Source: Thermoflexus sp.
GTDB lineage: Bacteria; Chloroflexota; Anaerolineae; Aggregatilineales; Aggregatilineaceae
DNA: 64,000 nucleotides
NCBI GenBank assembly: GCA_020724465.1
Contig: DYGX01000014.1
Coordinates: 42,879 to 106,878 of the forward strand
Reading direction: 5' to 3'
Part shown: piece after piece, positions 1-7,860 of the stretch
How the letters are laid out: each line of letters opens with the position of its first letter
Position numbering within the stretch: the first letter of the stretch is position 1
Notes under the pieces: model-generated
The model's input: the letters and a program-made list of their open reading frames with translations, nothing else
Database searches by the model: none
What the model was told of the DNA's origin: nothing
Translations under genes and position numbers: made by a program

Positions 1-489
1 CCGCGCGATCCACTGCTGGCGCTGGTCATCCTGCTCGGCTTCGGCGAGCGCATAGAACTCGCGGGCGCGCGGGAGCTGCACCCAGCGCGCGGTGGGTTGA
101 TACGCGTCGGCGGGCATGTAGACCGTGCCGCCGATCACCAGCAGGCAGACCTCGCGCGCGGCGTCGAAGGTCAGCACCAGCGGCGTGCCGAGCGCCACAG
201 GCCGGCGCCACGAGAAAACCGTGAACGTGTTTCCCGCCAGCAGGTGCCCGGTGATCACGCTGCTGCCCGTGCGGCTCAAAGCCCAGCGCAGGGCATCGTC
301 GGCGCTGGCCGTCATGTGAACCGGCGCGTCCTGTTCGGGCTGCACGGTGAATTCGCGCCCTTCGTAGAGGATCGTTCCAAAAGGGTGCACCAGACGGGCG
401 GAAGCAGGGTGCTGTTCTATATTGTCCGGCGCGTCAGCGGGCTGTGGCTCGTCCGGCTCAAAGCTGAAATCGAAAGAAGACTCGTCCAT
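1..489 (-). CDS. Hypothetical protein, 3' end outside window
   Basis: No family is recognised. The frame opens at the ATG complementary to 487-489 and stays open for 163 codons to the window edge, so the C-terminus is missing. An AAGGGA ribosome-binding-like motif lies about 11 bases upstream of the start. The protein begins with an acidic, proline-containing tail (MDESSFDFSFEPDEPQP) and continues as a soluble, probably beta-rich domain (FGTILYEGREFTVQP, TGHLLAGNTFTVFSWRR). There is no signal peptide or membrane segment. It is divergent from the aldolase gene. The opposite strand is also open here, as is common in GC-rich DNA, but this strand gives the more protein-like composition and a good start. 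Confidence 0.6.
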   Translation of the reverse strand, partial: MDESSFDFSFEPDEPQPADAPDNIEQHPASARLVHPFGTILYEGREFTVQPEQDAPVHMTASADDALRWALSRTGSSVITGHLLAGNTFTVFSWRRPVALGTPLVLTFDAAREVCLLVIGGTVYMPADAYQPTARWVQLPRAREFYALAEAEQDDQRQQWIAR

Positions 490-838
490 ACAAAACGCTA
501 TCCCTTACATGCGGTCGGGCGGCTTGGCACTGTGCCGCCAAGGATACCACACTTCCCCGAACGCCGCGCCCGGCGCGAAGGTGCGCAGTTGCACGGCGCA
601 ATAGTGCCGAATGCGGGTTATGCCGCCTGGCCCGGCGGGATATAATCGGGCGCAGCAGACTGCGGATAGCGCGATGCCGCGTGCGCGCTCTGGACCCCCG
701 CACGCCGGGGCAGGCGGCGATCTGGCGGCGAACAAGACTCCAGCCGCCCGCAATTCCGACGGCTCCGGCAGTCCGGACGCGCGTCCGCTGCTGCGCGGTA
801 CGTTTCCTGGTGATTCGGCCATCTGTGAGGATAGGTAC
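490..838. other. Intergenic region between divergent genes
   Basis: This gap of about 350 bases separates the unknown minus-strand gene from the aldolase operon. The only recognisable signal is a TATAAT hexamer on the plus strand at 641-646. An ORF in frame with the aldolase extends upstream to 611, but it is low-complexity and lacks a ribosome-binding site, so it is treated as non-coding leader. Confidence 0.5.
641..646 (+). promoter_or_regulatory. Putative -10 box of the aldolase operon
   Basis: A consensus TATAAT occurs in a GC-rich stretch and would start transcription near 653, giving a leader of about 185 bases. No good -35 hexamer is seen 16-18 bases upstream, so this is a weak call. 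Confidence 0.35.
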
Positions 839-1693
839 ATGTCCGATTCGGCCTTTTCGTTTCCTGCCACAGGGAAGACGATTCGTCTGGGGCGCATTCT
901 CGACCCGCGCACCCACCGCGCCGCCGTCGTCGCGTTCGATCACGGGTTGCATCTGGGCGTCATTCCGGGAGTCGATGACCCTGGCGCCATGCTCGAGCAG
1001 CTTGCCGGGGCAGGCGCGGACGCATTTCTCGTCGCGCCAGGCACCGCGCGGCGCTTCGCGAGCGTGTTCACGGGGCGGGGCGCACCAGGGCTGATCCTGC
1101 GCGTAGACTGGACCAACCGCTGGCGCAGCGCGGAGATGCTCGGTTCGGACGAAGGGCGGGGGCGCATGATCGCGTCGGTGGAAGGGGCCGCGCGCCTGGG
1201 GGCCGATGCGGTCTTGACCTATCTGTTCCTCGGCTACGGCGATCCCGATGCCGAAGCACGCCAGGTTGAGGATGTGGCGCGGATGGCCGAGGCGTGCGAG
1301 GCGCTGGGGATCGGTTGCATCATCGAGCCGATGGCGCGCGGCGCCCGCGCCGACCACGACATCTACCGGCCGGAGTTCATCGCGATGGGCGCGCGCATCG
1401 CCTGCGAGATCGGGGCGGATGTGCTGAAGACCGACTACAGCGGCAGCGCGGAGACCTTCCGGACGGTGACGGCGGCGTCGTTCCGGCCCGTCTTGATCGC
1501 GGGCGGTCCCAAGACCGAGACGCTGCGCGCGGCGCTGGAGATGGTGCGTGATGCGCTGAGCGCGGGCGCCTGCGGGATGTTCATCGGGCGCAATGTGTTT
1601 CAGGCGCCCGATCCGCGTCGCATGATGAGCGCGCTGCGCGGGATCATTCACGAGGGGTGGACGGTCGAGCAGGCGCTCGGCGCGCTGGAGTAG
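839..1693 (+). CDS. Class I aldolase, DeoC/FbaB (DhnA-type) family
   Basis: A 284-residue TIM-barrel aldolase of the DeoC/FbaB/LsrF group, cytoplasmic, expected to form a Schiff base with a sugar-phosphate or related keto substrate. The Schiff-base lysine is probably Lys197 in the segment DVLKTDYSGS, and the barrel ends with a phosphate-binding GG and IGRNVFQ segment (LIAGGPKTE, GMFIGRNVFQ). An N-terminal AFDHG motif is also typical of the family. The ATG at 839 is chosen because GAGGAT lies just upstream and the homologous part starts here; the longer upstream frame is low-complexity. It is followed after 6 bases by a PfkB kinase, which suggests a pathway in which a sugar is phosphorylated and cleaved. 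The exact substrate cannot be read from sequence. Confidence 0.82.
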   Translation: MSDSAFSFPATGKTIRLGRILDPRTHRAAVVAFDHGLHLGVIPGVDDPGAMLEQLAGAGADAFLVAPGTARRFASVFTGRGAPGLILRVDWTNRWRSAEMLGSDEGRGRMIASVEGAARLGADAVLTYLFLGYGDPDAEARQVEDVARMAEACEALGIGCIIEPMARGARADHDIYRPEFIAMGARIACEIGADVLKTDYSGSAETFRTVTAASFRPVLIAGGPKTETLRAALEMVRDALSAGACGMFIGRNVFQAPDPRRMMSALRGIIHEGWTVEQALGALE

Positions 1694-1699
1694 CAGGTT

Positions 1700-2833
1700 A
1701 TGAGCCGGGTTGACGCTGTGGTCGCCGGGCATGTATGCCTGGATATCATCCCTCAGCTTGCACCGGGCGACCTGTCCGAGCTGGTCACACCGGGCAAAGT
1801 GGCGGAAATCGGACCGGTGACGCTGGAAACGGGCGGCGTGGTGTCGAACACAGGGCGCGCGTTGCACCGGCTGGGGATCAGTACCCGGCTGATGGGCAAG
1901 GTCGGTGACGACGCATTTGGGCGGATCATCCTGGACCTCTTTCGCGCGGACGATCCGGCTCTGGCCGAGGATATGATCATCGCGCCGGGCGAGGCCAGTT
2001 CATATACGATTGTGCTCAGTCCGCCGGGGACGGATCGTTTCTTTATGCACTGCGGCGGCGCCAATCACAGCTTCTCCGCCGATGATGTGCCCTATGACCG
2101 CCTGAAGAACGCGCGCCTGTTCCATTTCGGTTATCCCCCCTACATGCGGCGGATGTACGAACAGGGCGGTGAGCAGCTTGTTCGCATGTACCGGGACGCC
2201 AAGCGGGCCGGAGTCGTGACGTCGCTCGATCTGGCGCTGCCAGACCCGCAGGGTCCGAGCGGGCAGGTCGATTGGGCGGACGTGCTGGCGCGGACGCTGC
2301 CCTACGTCGATCTGTTCCTGCCCAGCCTCGACGAGCTGGCGTTCATGCTACGGCCCGGACAGCCCCCGGACACGCTCGATGATGTGGCGCTGGCTGGGCT
2401 GGCGGACGACGTGCTGGCGCTGGGCGCGGGTGTGGTGGTGTTCAAGCTAGGCGAGCGCGGGCTGTACGTCCGGACGGGCGAGCGCCTGCCCGTTGCACCG
2501 GATCCGGACTGGGTCGGGCGCGAGCTGTGGGCGCCGATCTTTCAGGCGGAGCCGATGGTCGGCACGACCGGCGCGGGCGATACGACCATCGCCGGGTTCC
2601 TGGCGGGCTTTCTGCGCGGGCAGCCGCTGGCAGCGGCGCTGACGAGCGCGGTGGCGGTGGGCGCGTGCAATGTCGAGGCGGCGGATGCCCTCGGCGGGGT
2701 GCGCACGTGGGACGCGACCCAGGCGCGGATCGCGGCGGGCTGGGCGCGTGGCCCGCTGACCATCAACGCGCCCGGCTGGCAATGGGATGAGCAGCAAGGC
2801 GTCTGGCGCGGCCCCCGCGACCGGGCCGGATAA
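1700..2833 (+). CDS. PfkB-family carbohydrate kinase
   Basis: A 377-residue ribokinase-like kinase. The second PfkB signature is GTTGAGDTT, with the catalytic base Asp294 in GAGD, and the N-terminal substrate-binding signature is GGVVSNTGRALHRLG. These residues indicate ATP-dependent phosphorylation of a sugar or sugar-like alcohol. Length is somewhat above ribokinase (about 310), with extra sequence before the anion-hole motif (ELWAPIFQAEPMV). It starts 6 bases after the aldolase stop, so the two are almost surely co-transcribed and probably act on successive intermediates. Substrate could be fructose-, tagatose-, inositol- or deoxy-sugar-derived; nothing in the sequence decides. Confidence 0.85.
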   Translation: MSRVDAVVAGHVCLDIIPQLAPGDLSELVTPGKVAEIGPVTLETGGVVSNTGRALHRLGISTRLMGKVGDDAFGRIILDLFRADDPALAEDMIIAPGEASSYTIVLSPPGTDRFFMHCGGANHSFSADDVPYDRLKNARLFHFGYPPYMRRMYEQGGEQLVRMYRDAKRAGVVTSLDLALPDPQGPSGQVDWADVLARTLPYVDLFLPSLDELAFMLRPGQPPDTLDDVALAGLADDVLALGAGVVVFKLGERGLYVRTGERLPVAPDPDWVGRELWAPIFQAEPMVGTTGAGDTTIAGFLAGFLRGQPLAAALTSAVAVGACNVEAADALGGVRTWDATQARIAAGWARGPLTINAPGWQWDEQQGVWRGPRDRAG

Positions 2834-2868
2834 CAGGGCGGGACGTCGCAAACAGGGAGCAAGCAAGG

Positions 2869-3888
2869 ATGGCGATGACATCGACCCAGCGGTTAGCAGC
2901 GCGTCTGGATGGTCAGCCCGTCGACCGCATCCCGAATATGACCCTCGTGATGCAGTTCGCGGCGGACCAGATCGGGGCGCCGCTAGCGCAGTATTATCAG
3001 GACTATCATGTGCTCTGCGAGGCGAACTTCGAGACCGTCGCGAAGTATGGGCTGGATCTGGTGGACGCGATCAGCGATCCATACCGCGAGACGGCAGACT
3101 TCGGCGCGCAGATCGTGTTTCCGGACGATAACCTGCCGGTTTGCCGGGAGCCGCTGATCAAAGACCCCTCGGATGTGGCGGCGCTGCCGTTTCCGGACCC
3201 GCTGCGGCCGGGCAGCCGCATGCGCGACCGGGTTGACGCGATCCGGCTCTTTCACGAGCGGGTCGGCGGGCAGATCCCGGTGCAGGGCTGGGTCGAAGGG
3301 GCGCTGGCCGAAGCGGCCGATTTGCGCGGTGTTTCGGCGCTGATGTACGACCTCTACGACCGGCCCGAGTGGGTCGAGACGTTGCTTGAGAAGGTGACGG
3401 AGGTCGCCATCGCGTTCGCCGTGGCGCAGGTCGAGGCGGGCGCGACGATCATCGGCCTGGGCGACGCGATTGCCTCGCAGGTCGGCCCGGCGGCTTACCG
3501 GCGCTTCGCGCTGCCCTACGAGCAGCGCATCTTCGAGGCGGTCAGACGGGCGGGGGCCATAGCGCGTCTGCACATTTGCGGAAACACGACCAGGCTGGTG
3601 CAGGATATGGCTCGCAGCGGCGCGCAGATCATCGATCTGGACTGGCAGGTCGACCTCGGCGCGGCACGGGCCGTGGTGGACGAGGTTGATCCGGCGATCG
3701 CGCTGTGCGGCAATTTCGACCCGGTGGCCGTGCTGTACGAAGGCACGCCGGATGACGTGCGCCGGGCGGTCGAGCAGTGCCGCGCGGCGGGCGGTCCAAA
3801 CTGGCTGGCGGCGCCGGGCTGCGAAGTGCCGCGCCGGACGCCGCACGACAACATGATCGCGCTGCGGGATGCGCTGGTCGTGGCGTAG
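2869..3888 (+). CDS. Uroporphyrinogen decarboxylase-family protein (MtaA/CmuA-like methyltransferase)
   Basis: A 339-residue (beta/alpha)8 protein of the UROD superfamily. Its motifs fit the methylcobamide:CoM methyltransferase-like branch rather than true HemE: a HICGNTT segment supplies the zinc-binding His and Cys, GDAIASQVGP matches the central motif, and the end (ALCGNFDPVAVL, AAPGCEVPRRTPHDN) carries the last Cys ligand. This branch usually transfers methyl groups between corrinoid proteins and thiols, or demethylates small substrates. It sits 35 bases downstream of the PfkB gene with a GGAG-like site before it, and an intrinsic terminator follows. Why it accompanies a sugar kinase and aldolase is not known. 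The UroD-family call is firm; the role is open. Confidence 0.8.
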   Translation: MAMTSTQRLAARLDGQPVDRIPNMTLVMQFAADQIGAPLAQYYQDYHVLCEANFETVAKYGLDLVDAISDPYRETADFGAQIVFPDDNLPVCREPLIKDPSDVAALPFPDPLRPGSRMRDRVDAIRLFHERVGGQIPVQGWVEGALAEAADLRGVSALMYDLYDRPEWVETLLEKVTEVAIAFAVAQVEAGATIIGLGDAIASQVGPAAYRRFALPYEQRIFEAVRRAGAIARLHICGNTTRLVQDMARSGAQIIDLDWQVDLGAARAVVDEVDPAIALCGNFDPVAVLYEGTPDDVRRAVEQCRAAGGPNWLAAPGCEVPRRTPHDNMIALRDALVVA

Positions 3889-3917
3889 CGCAGCGCGAGC
3901 GAGACCGGGCCAAAAGC

Positions 3918-3948
3918 AACGGCTCCCAGCCAAGCCGGGAGCCGTTTT
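3918..3948. terminator. Intrinsic bidirectional terminator
   Basis: A 10-bp perfect stem (AACGGCTCCC at 3918-3927 with GGGAGCCGTT at 3937-3946) with a 9-base loop is followed by a T run on the plus strand. It lies between convergent genes and can serve both the UroD-like gene and the secreted repeat protein gene. Confidence 0.9.
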
Positions 3949-3973
3949 GGTGGTCAGGTTGTCGAAGCGGGCG

Positions 3974-6187
3974 CTACTGAATCTGCCACGTCTCGCCCAG
4001 CAGCACGACGCTGCCATCGGGCAGGTTTAGGCCCAGCGCCGGGAAGTTGCCGTCGGCCAGATATTCCTCGATGGTCAGGTTATACGCCTGCTCTGTGCCC
4101 AGGCCCCACCCCAGGCGGTCGCTCAGGCTTTCGTTCACCCACACCTTGCCAAACCCGCGCACCGGGGCAGCGCGGCCTTGGGGCGGTTCGCCGGTGTCGA
4201 CTTGATCACCTTCGACCCAGGTGTCCGGATAAGTGGCCCAGGTGCTGTCGTCGCCGAACAGGACGTAGATGGTGCGCGTGTCGCCACGCCACACCATGTA
4301 GCCGCCTTCGAACGGCTGGAACGCGCCCGTCACCGTGACCTGGCTGGACGGGCAACGGTCGGTGAGCGTGTTCTCGAATTCGCAGCCGCCGATGGACGCG
4401 GTAGCTTCTTCTGTGACCTGATTCCCGGCCTCGTCGGATGCTACGAGCGAGAAGGTGATGGAGCCTTCGGCATCGGCAGGAACCGGGTAGGCCATCGTGC
4501 CGGTGAGCGGCATCTGGCCCGGCGAGACGATGGGCTGCACCACCTGGCCACCCGGACCATCGAGCAGGTTCAGGGCCACAGCGCTGGCTCCGCTTGTCGC
4601 CCAGGTGATGGTGAGATAGCTGTTCGGCAAGACGGGATCGGGTGCGAGGGTCAGCGTGTCGATGCTGAGCGTCCCTTCCCCGCCTCCGCCTTCCTCAGCC
4701 GGCGGGAACACGCCGGACAGGTAGGATGTGACACTGCCCTGCGCGCGGACATATTCGAGCGCCCAGCCCGCCACCGATGGCTGCGCGTGGCCGCGCACCC
4801 GCCACAGCCGGAACTCGGACTGCATAGCCGTCTCGATGTTGAGGCGATAGCAGAACGGACCTTCCAGCACGTCGATCGTCGTATTGGTCGGCAGATAGCC
4901 CAGCGGCAGGCCACCGTAGGGGCTGCCGAAGACGCGCACGCCTTCTGCCGGCACGTTCGCCGTCACGCGAGCCGTCCTGCCGATCTGCAGGCCATTGGAT
5001 GCCATGAACGGCTCGGTGTAGCACCACGCCGGATCGACGACATAGCTCGGCACCGAGCTGGTGCTGCCGGCAATCGGGATGGTCAGCTCGCGCTGCGTGA
5101 TGGTCGTATTGGTGTTCAGGTTGACCAGCCGGACGCGCAGCTTGACACTGGTTGCGCCCAGTTCGAGCACCGGCGACGCGACGCCGTTGCCGCTGGACGG
5201 CACCCAGGGGTTCGGGCGTGGCAGTTCAACGTTCACCGTGCGCCCATCCGCGAAGACTTGCTCGAAGACCAGATTCGAGTTTTCCGGCCGGTTCTCCACG
5301 CTCCAACTGACGGGGATGAGTGCCGTCCGGTTGGCGAGCTGGAACACATCCACACTCGTCGCGCCGGCGGTGAACGAGGTGATCGTCGGCGGGAGTGTGT
5401 CCCCTTCGATGATCGGCAGCTCGATGACGCGCTGGTCGTAGATCCGGCCGTCGAGCAGATCGATCAGCCGCACCCGCAGCAGCACCGACGTGGCCGCCCC
5501 GCCGGGCAGTCTAGGCGCTGCGACGCCCACCCCCGACGAGTTGACCCAGGGGTTCTCGCGCGGCAGCTCGACGTTGATCGCGCTGCCATCCGGCATCACC
5601 TGCTCGAAGTACAGGTTCGAGGTCGGGGGCCGGTTGGCAACCGACCACGACACCGGCACGCGCGCCGTCTGAGCTTGAAGCTGGGCGCGCGGGACTGCGT
5701 TCGCTGTCGTCGCGAAGCTGGTGATGGTGGCACGATCGCCGATGTCGGGCGCAATCCCGCTGCCGGTCCCAATGGGCAGCGTGATCGTCTTCTCGGCATA
5801 GACTTCGCGCGTCAGCATGTTGATCATCCGCATCCGCAGCACGATGTTGGTCGCCTGCCCATCAGGCAGGATAGGGGCGGCCATGCCCTGGCCGGTCGAC
5901 GCGACCCAGGGCAGCGGGCGAGGGAGCTCTACATTGATCGCCGAGCCATCCGGCAGCACCTGATCGAAGACCAGGTTGGCAATGAAGGGCCGGTTGGCCG
6001 TATCCCACGAGACAGGCACGCGCGCGGTGCGCTGCGCCAGCGCGTTGCGATCCACACTGGTGAGCGGTGTCGAGAATGACAGAATCGCGGGCGCACTTCC
6101 GGCTTGAGAGGGCGGCGCTGCTCCGGCAGTCGGGAGCGAGAGAAGCAAAAGACTAAGGACGAGCGTAAGTATTGCAAGTTTTCGCAT
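3974..6187 (-). CDS. Secreted protein with three tandem beta-rich repeats, SH3-like and Ig-like regions
   Basis: A 737-residue exported protein of unknown function. The ATG complementary to 6185-6187 has AGGAGG nine bases upstream and opens a clear signal peptide (MRKLAILTLVLSLLLLSLP). Three homologous repeats of about 108 residues follow (roughly 33-360). Each starts with an SF.T....V..... ARVPVSW pattern, contains NL.F(D/E)QV..DG..(I/V)NVELPR..PWV, and ends with an (I/V)..LPI strand. Next come an SH3-like segment (about 370-470), a Gly-rich linker, an Ig-like strand-rich domain (about 495-595), and a C-terminal domain beginning with CEFENTLTDRCPS that has Trp-rich strands. No sorting signal or membrane anchor is visible, so it is probably released or bound non-covalently at the surface. 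Monocistronic. Confidence 0.7.
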   Translation of the reverse strand: MRKLAILTLVLSLLLLSLPTAGAAPPSQAGSAPAILSFSTPLTSVDRNALAQRTARVPVSWDTANRPFIANLVFDQVLPDGSAINVELPRPLPWVASTGQGMAAPILPDGQATNIVLRMRMINMLTREVYAEKTITLPIGTGSGIAPDIGDRATITSFATTANAVPRAQLQAQTARVPVSWSVANRPPTSNLYFEQVMPDGSAINVELPRENPWVNSSGVGVAAPRLPGGAATSVLLRVRLIDLLDGRIYDQRVIELPIIEGDTLPPTITSFTAGATSVDVFQLANRTALIPVSWSVENRPENSNLVFEQVFADGRTVNVELPRPNPWVPSSGNGVASPVLELGATSVKLRVRLVNLNTNTTITQRELTIPIAGSTSSVPSYVVDPAWCYTEPFMASNGLQIGRTARVTANVPAEGVRVFGSPYGGLPLGYLPTNTTIDVLEGPFCYRLNIETAMQSEFRLWRVRGHAQPSVAGWALEYVRAQGSVTSYLSGVFPPAEEGGGGEGTLSIDTLTLAPDPVLPNSYLTITWATSGASAVALNLLDGPGGQVVQPIVSPGQMPLTGTMAYPVPADAEGSITFSLVASDEAGNQVTEEATASIGGCEFENTLTDRCPSSQVTVTGAFQPFEGGYMVWRGDTRTIYVLFGDDSTWATYPDTWVEGDQVDTGEPPQGRAAPVRGFGKVWVNESLSDRLGWGLGTEQAYNLTIEEYLADGNFPALGLNLPDGSVVLLGETWQIQ

Positions 6188-6394
6188 GGACCTGCCTCCT
6201 GTGCGAAGACCGGAGCCCCCCTGCGCGGACCCTGGCTTCCTATGGCCCCTGGGGAGGGGCGCGCGTCGGATCACCCGGTTGTCAAGCTGTGATTTGCGTG
6301 TCGACCAGTCCATGAAGCGCGCCGCTGAACGGCGTCTACGCTCAAAATTATCGCACGCTCTTGAGCTTGGCACAACACGGCTGGTGAACGACCT

Positions 6395-6417
6395 GCTAAC
6401 GCATCGCCTTCGTTAGC
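6395..6417. repeat. Inverted repeat (7-bp arms)
   Basis: GCTAACG and CGTTAGC flank a 9-base loop. There is no T-run on either side, so an operator or short RNA hairpin is more likely than a terminator. Confidence 0.5.
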
Positions 6418-6476
6418 ATGATGCTCAGAGGACAGACAGCACCTTGCGCGTAGAAATATAGTGCGCTGGTCCTAAT

Positions 6477-6507
6477 TTGAAGAATTTCAGCAAAAACAGG
6501 TTATAAT
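6477..6507 (+). promoter_or_regulatory. Promoter-like element before the 6660 gene
   Basis: TTGAAG (6477-6482) and TATAAT (6502-6507) are separated by 19 bases, longer than optimal. The segment is the most AT-rich part of the gap and points at the small plus-strand gene. Confidence 0.4.
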
Positions 6508-6659
6508 AATGGCGTGCAAAGCTAAATTCTTAATCCGGCACACCTCACCCCGCGCCACACAGCGGGCGTTTCGTTTCCGTTCGGCATGGCGAGCGAGTCT
6601 CTCACGTGAGTGAGACGTAATCGACTGTGATGGCATCGTGAGTGGATGGAGGCGCCGTG

Positions 6660-7052
6660 ATGATGGAACAGCATGAATCACCCAAAGATTTCGCCCGAAC
6701 GCTCACCTTCCGCCGGCTGACGCCGGCGCAGTGGCGGATGTGGAAGGCAGCGATGCGCAACAAGCCGCAGTGGTTTGTTTTGCGCAGACCCAACACGCGG
6801 GGCGCGCGCTGGCAGGCCGTCGCGGGACCATACTGCACGCCGGAAGCCGCCTACAGCGATCTGTTTCGGCTGAGCAAGCCAGGCCGAGACGCTGCGGCTC
6901 AATCGCTGTACCGCTGGCAGGTCGCGTCCCTGACGGAGACGATGCGCATTTATCACAACAATGTGCCGCAACTGGTTGAAGATCTGGTTGAGGCCGAGGG
7001 CCTTGTGCCGGGGCCAGACCTGACCCGCGATGAACAGGCACGTGCCTCGTGA
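6660..7052 (+). CDS. Hypothetical protein, 130 residues
   Basis: No family is recognised. The protein is small, basic-aromatic and soluble, with an N-terminal segment rich in Trp and Arg (RRLTPAQWRMWKAAMRNKPQ) and a helical C-terminal half; no signal peptide or membrane segment is seen. Several starts are possible: GTG 6642, ATG 6660 and ATG 6663. ATG 6660 is preferred because GGAGG at 6648-6652 is placed 7 bases before it. It ends at a shared bidirectional terminator and is convergent with the Hsp20 gene. Codon use matches its neighbours, which supports a real gene. Confidence 0.6.
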   Translation: MMEQHESPKDFARTLTFRRLTPAQWRMWKAAMRNKPQWFVLRRPNTRGARWQAVAGPYCTPEAAYSDLFRLSKPGRDAAAQSLYRWQVASLTETMRIYHNNVPQLVEDLVEAEGLVPGPDLTRDEQARAS

Positions 7053-7100
7053 GGGAGCGTGTCCCGCGCTACGGCGGCTGATTGTGGGGGTAAAAGAATG

Positions 7101-7133
7101 AAATCGCCGGGCTGGTGTGTTGCCCGGCGATTT
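7101..7133. terminator. Intrinsic bidirectional terminator
   Basis: A 12-bp stem, AAATCGCCGGGC (7101-7112) with GCCCGGCGATTT (7122-7133), encloses a 9-base loop. The A/T ends provide T-runs in both directions, ending the small unknown gene (plus) and hsp20 (minus). Confidence 0.88.
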
Positions 7134-7153
7134 TGCTCAATCGGCGTCTGCGA

Positions 7154-7618
7154 TTATTTCTTTGACGCCTTGATGGTAATCTGCTTCGGCTGGGCCTGCG
7201 GCAGCTTTTCGAAGGTGATGCTCAGCACGCCGTTCTCGAAATTGGCCTCGGCCTTCTCCGGATCGACGGTGTTGGGCAGACGGACGCTGCGCTCGAACTG
7301 GCCCGTGCGGCGCTCACGATAGTGATACCGCTCGCCTTCCCGCTCGATCGTGTCGCCAAACCGGCCGCTGATCGTCAGCGTGTGATCCTCAATCGACACA
7401 TTGACATCTTCCGGCTTCAGGCCCGGCAGATCCACGCGCAGGATCAGCTCCTTGTCGCTCTCAATCACGTCCATCGCAGGCCGCAGGAACGCGCCGGTCT
7501 CGCGAATGGTGCGGAAGGGCCACGAACGCCACATCTCGTCGATCATCTGCTCGATCGTGTTGAACGGATCCATCACTTCAACTTCATTACGCGGATTCCA
7601 ACGAATCAGGCTAGGCAT
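7154..7618 (-). CDS. Small heat-shock protein, Hsp20/alpha-crystallin family
   Basis: A 154-residue ATP-independent holdase chaperone that binds unfolding proteins in the cytoplasm. The alpha-crystallin domain spans about residues 45-145: it starts with FLRPAMDVIESDKELILRVD, contains DLPGLKPEDVNVSIEDHTL, and ends with the conserved strand A.FENGVLSITFEK. The C-terminal region carries QPKQITIK, close to the I-x-I oligomerisation motif. The ATG complementary to 7616-7618 is chosen because GGGAGGTGG precedes it; the longer frame upstream runs through the palindrome-containing leader. A perfect 21-base palindrome in that leader (7647-7667) could be the operator for heat or stress control. Confidence 0.93.
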   Translation of the reverse strand: MPSLIRWNPRNEVEVMDPFNTIEQMIDEMWRSWPFRTIRETGAFLRPAMDVIESDKELILRVDLPGLKPEDVNVSIEDHTLTISGRFGDTIEREGERYHYRERRTGQFERSVRLPNTVDPEKAEANFENGVLSITFEKLPQAQPKQITIKASKK

Positions 7619-7646
7619 ATTTCCACCTCCCACTTGCTCCGTAATC

Positions 7647-7667
7647 CGGTGTGGTGTGACCACACCG
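7647..7667. promoter_or_regulatory. 21-base palindrome in the hsp20 leader
   Basis: Nine-base arms CGGTGTGGT and ACCACACCG are separated by GTG. It lies 29 bases upstream of the hsp20 start codon. It is not a CIRCE element (TTAGCACTC-N9-GAGTGCTAA). It could be a repressor operator, or an RNA hairpin that affects translation. Confidence 0.6.
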
Positions 7668-7860
7668 CACCGTTGGCGTACTGACCGTATCTGCCCATAA
7701 TGATCGGACAATTGCGTAAGAATAACATCAACGCAAGCTCAGAAGTCGATCAACAATGCATAAGAAATCCGTCAAAACCACGCGGGCGCGGTGGGGGGCG
7801 TTGCGGCGCGCTGCAGGATCAGGCATACTTGCTCCGGCTTGCCAAGAGGTTCGGTGTGCG

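Larger units (their letters stand above)
6188..6659. other. Intergenic region with hairpin and promoter-like signals
   Basis: This 470-base gap between divergent genes holds an inverted repeat GCTAACG/CGTTAGC (6395-6401 and 6411-6417), an AT-rich promoter-like stretch (6477-6507) and a perfect 10-bp palindrome CTCACGTGAG (6601-6610). No supported gene or RNA was found. Confidence 0.5.

Noticed and set aside
458..1867. Long minus-strand ORF opposite the aldolase
   Set aside because: It is the GC-rich shadow of the aldolase and PfkB genes; it has a His/Arg-rich composition and no ribosome-binding site.
4178..6079. 633-codon plus-strand ORF inside the secreted repeat gene
   Set aside because: Antisense shadow; the minus-strand gene has a signal peptide, repeats and AGGAGG.
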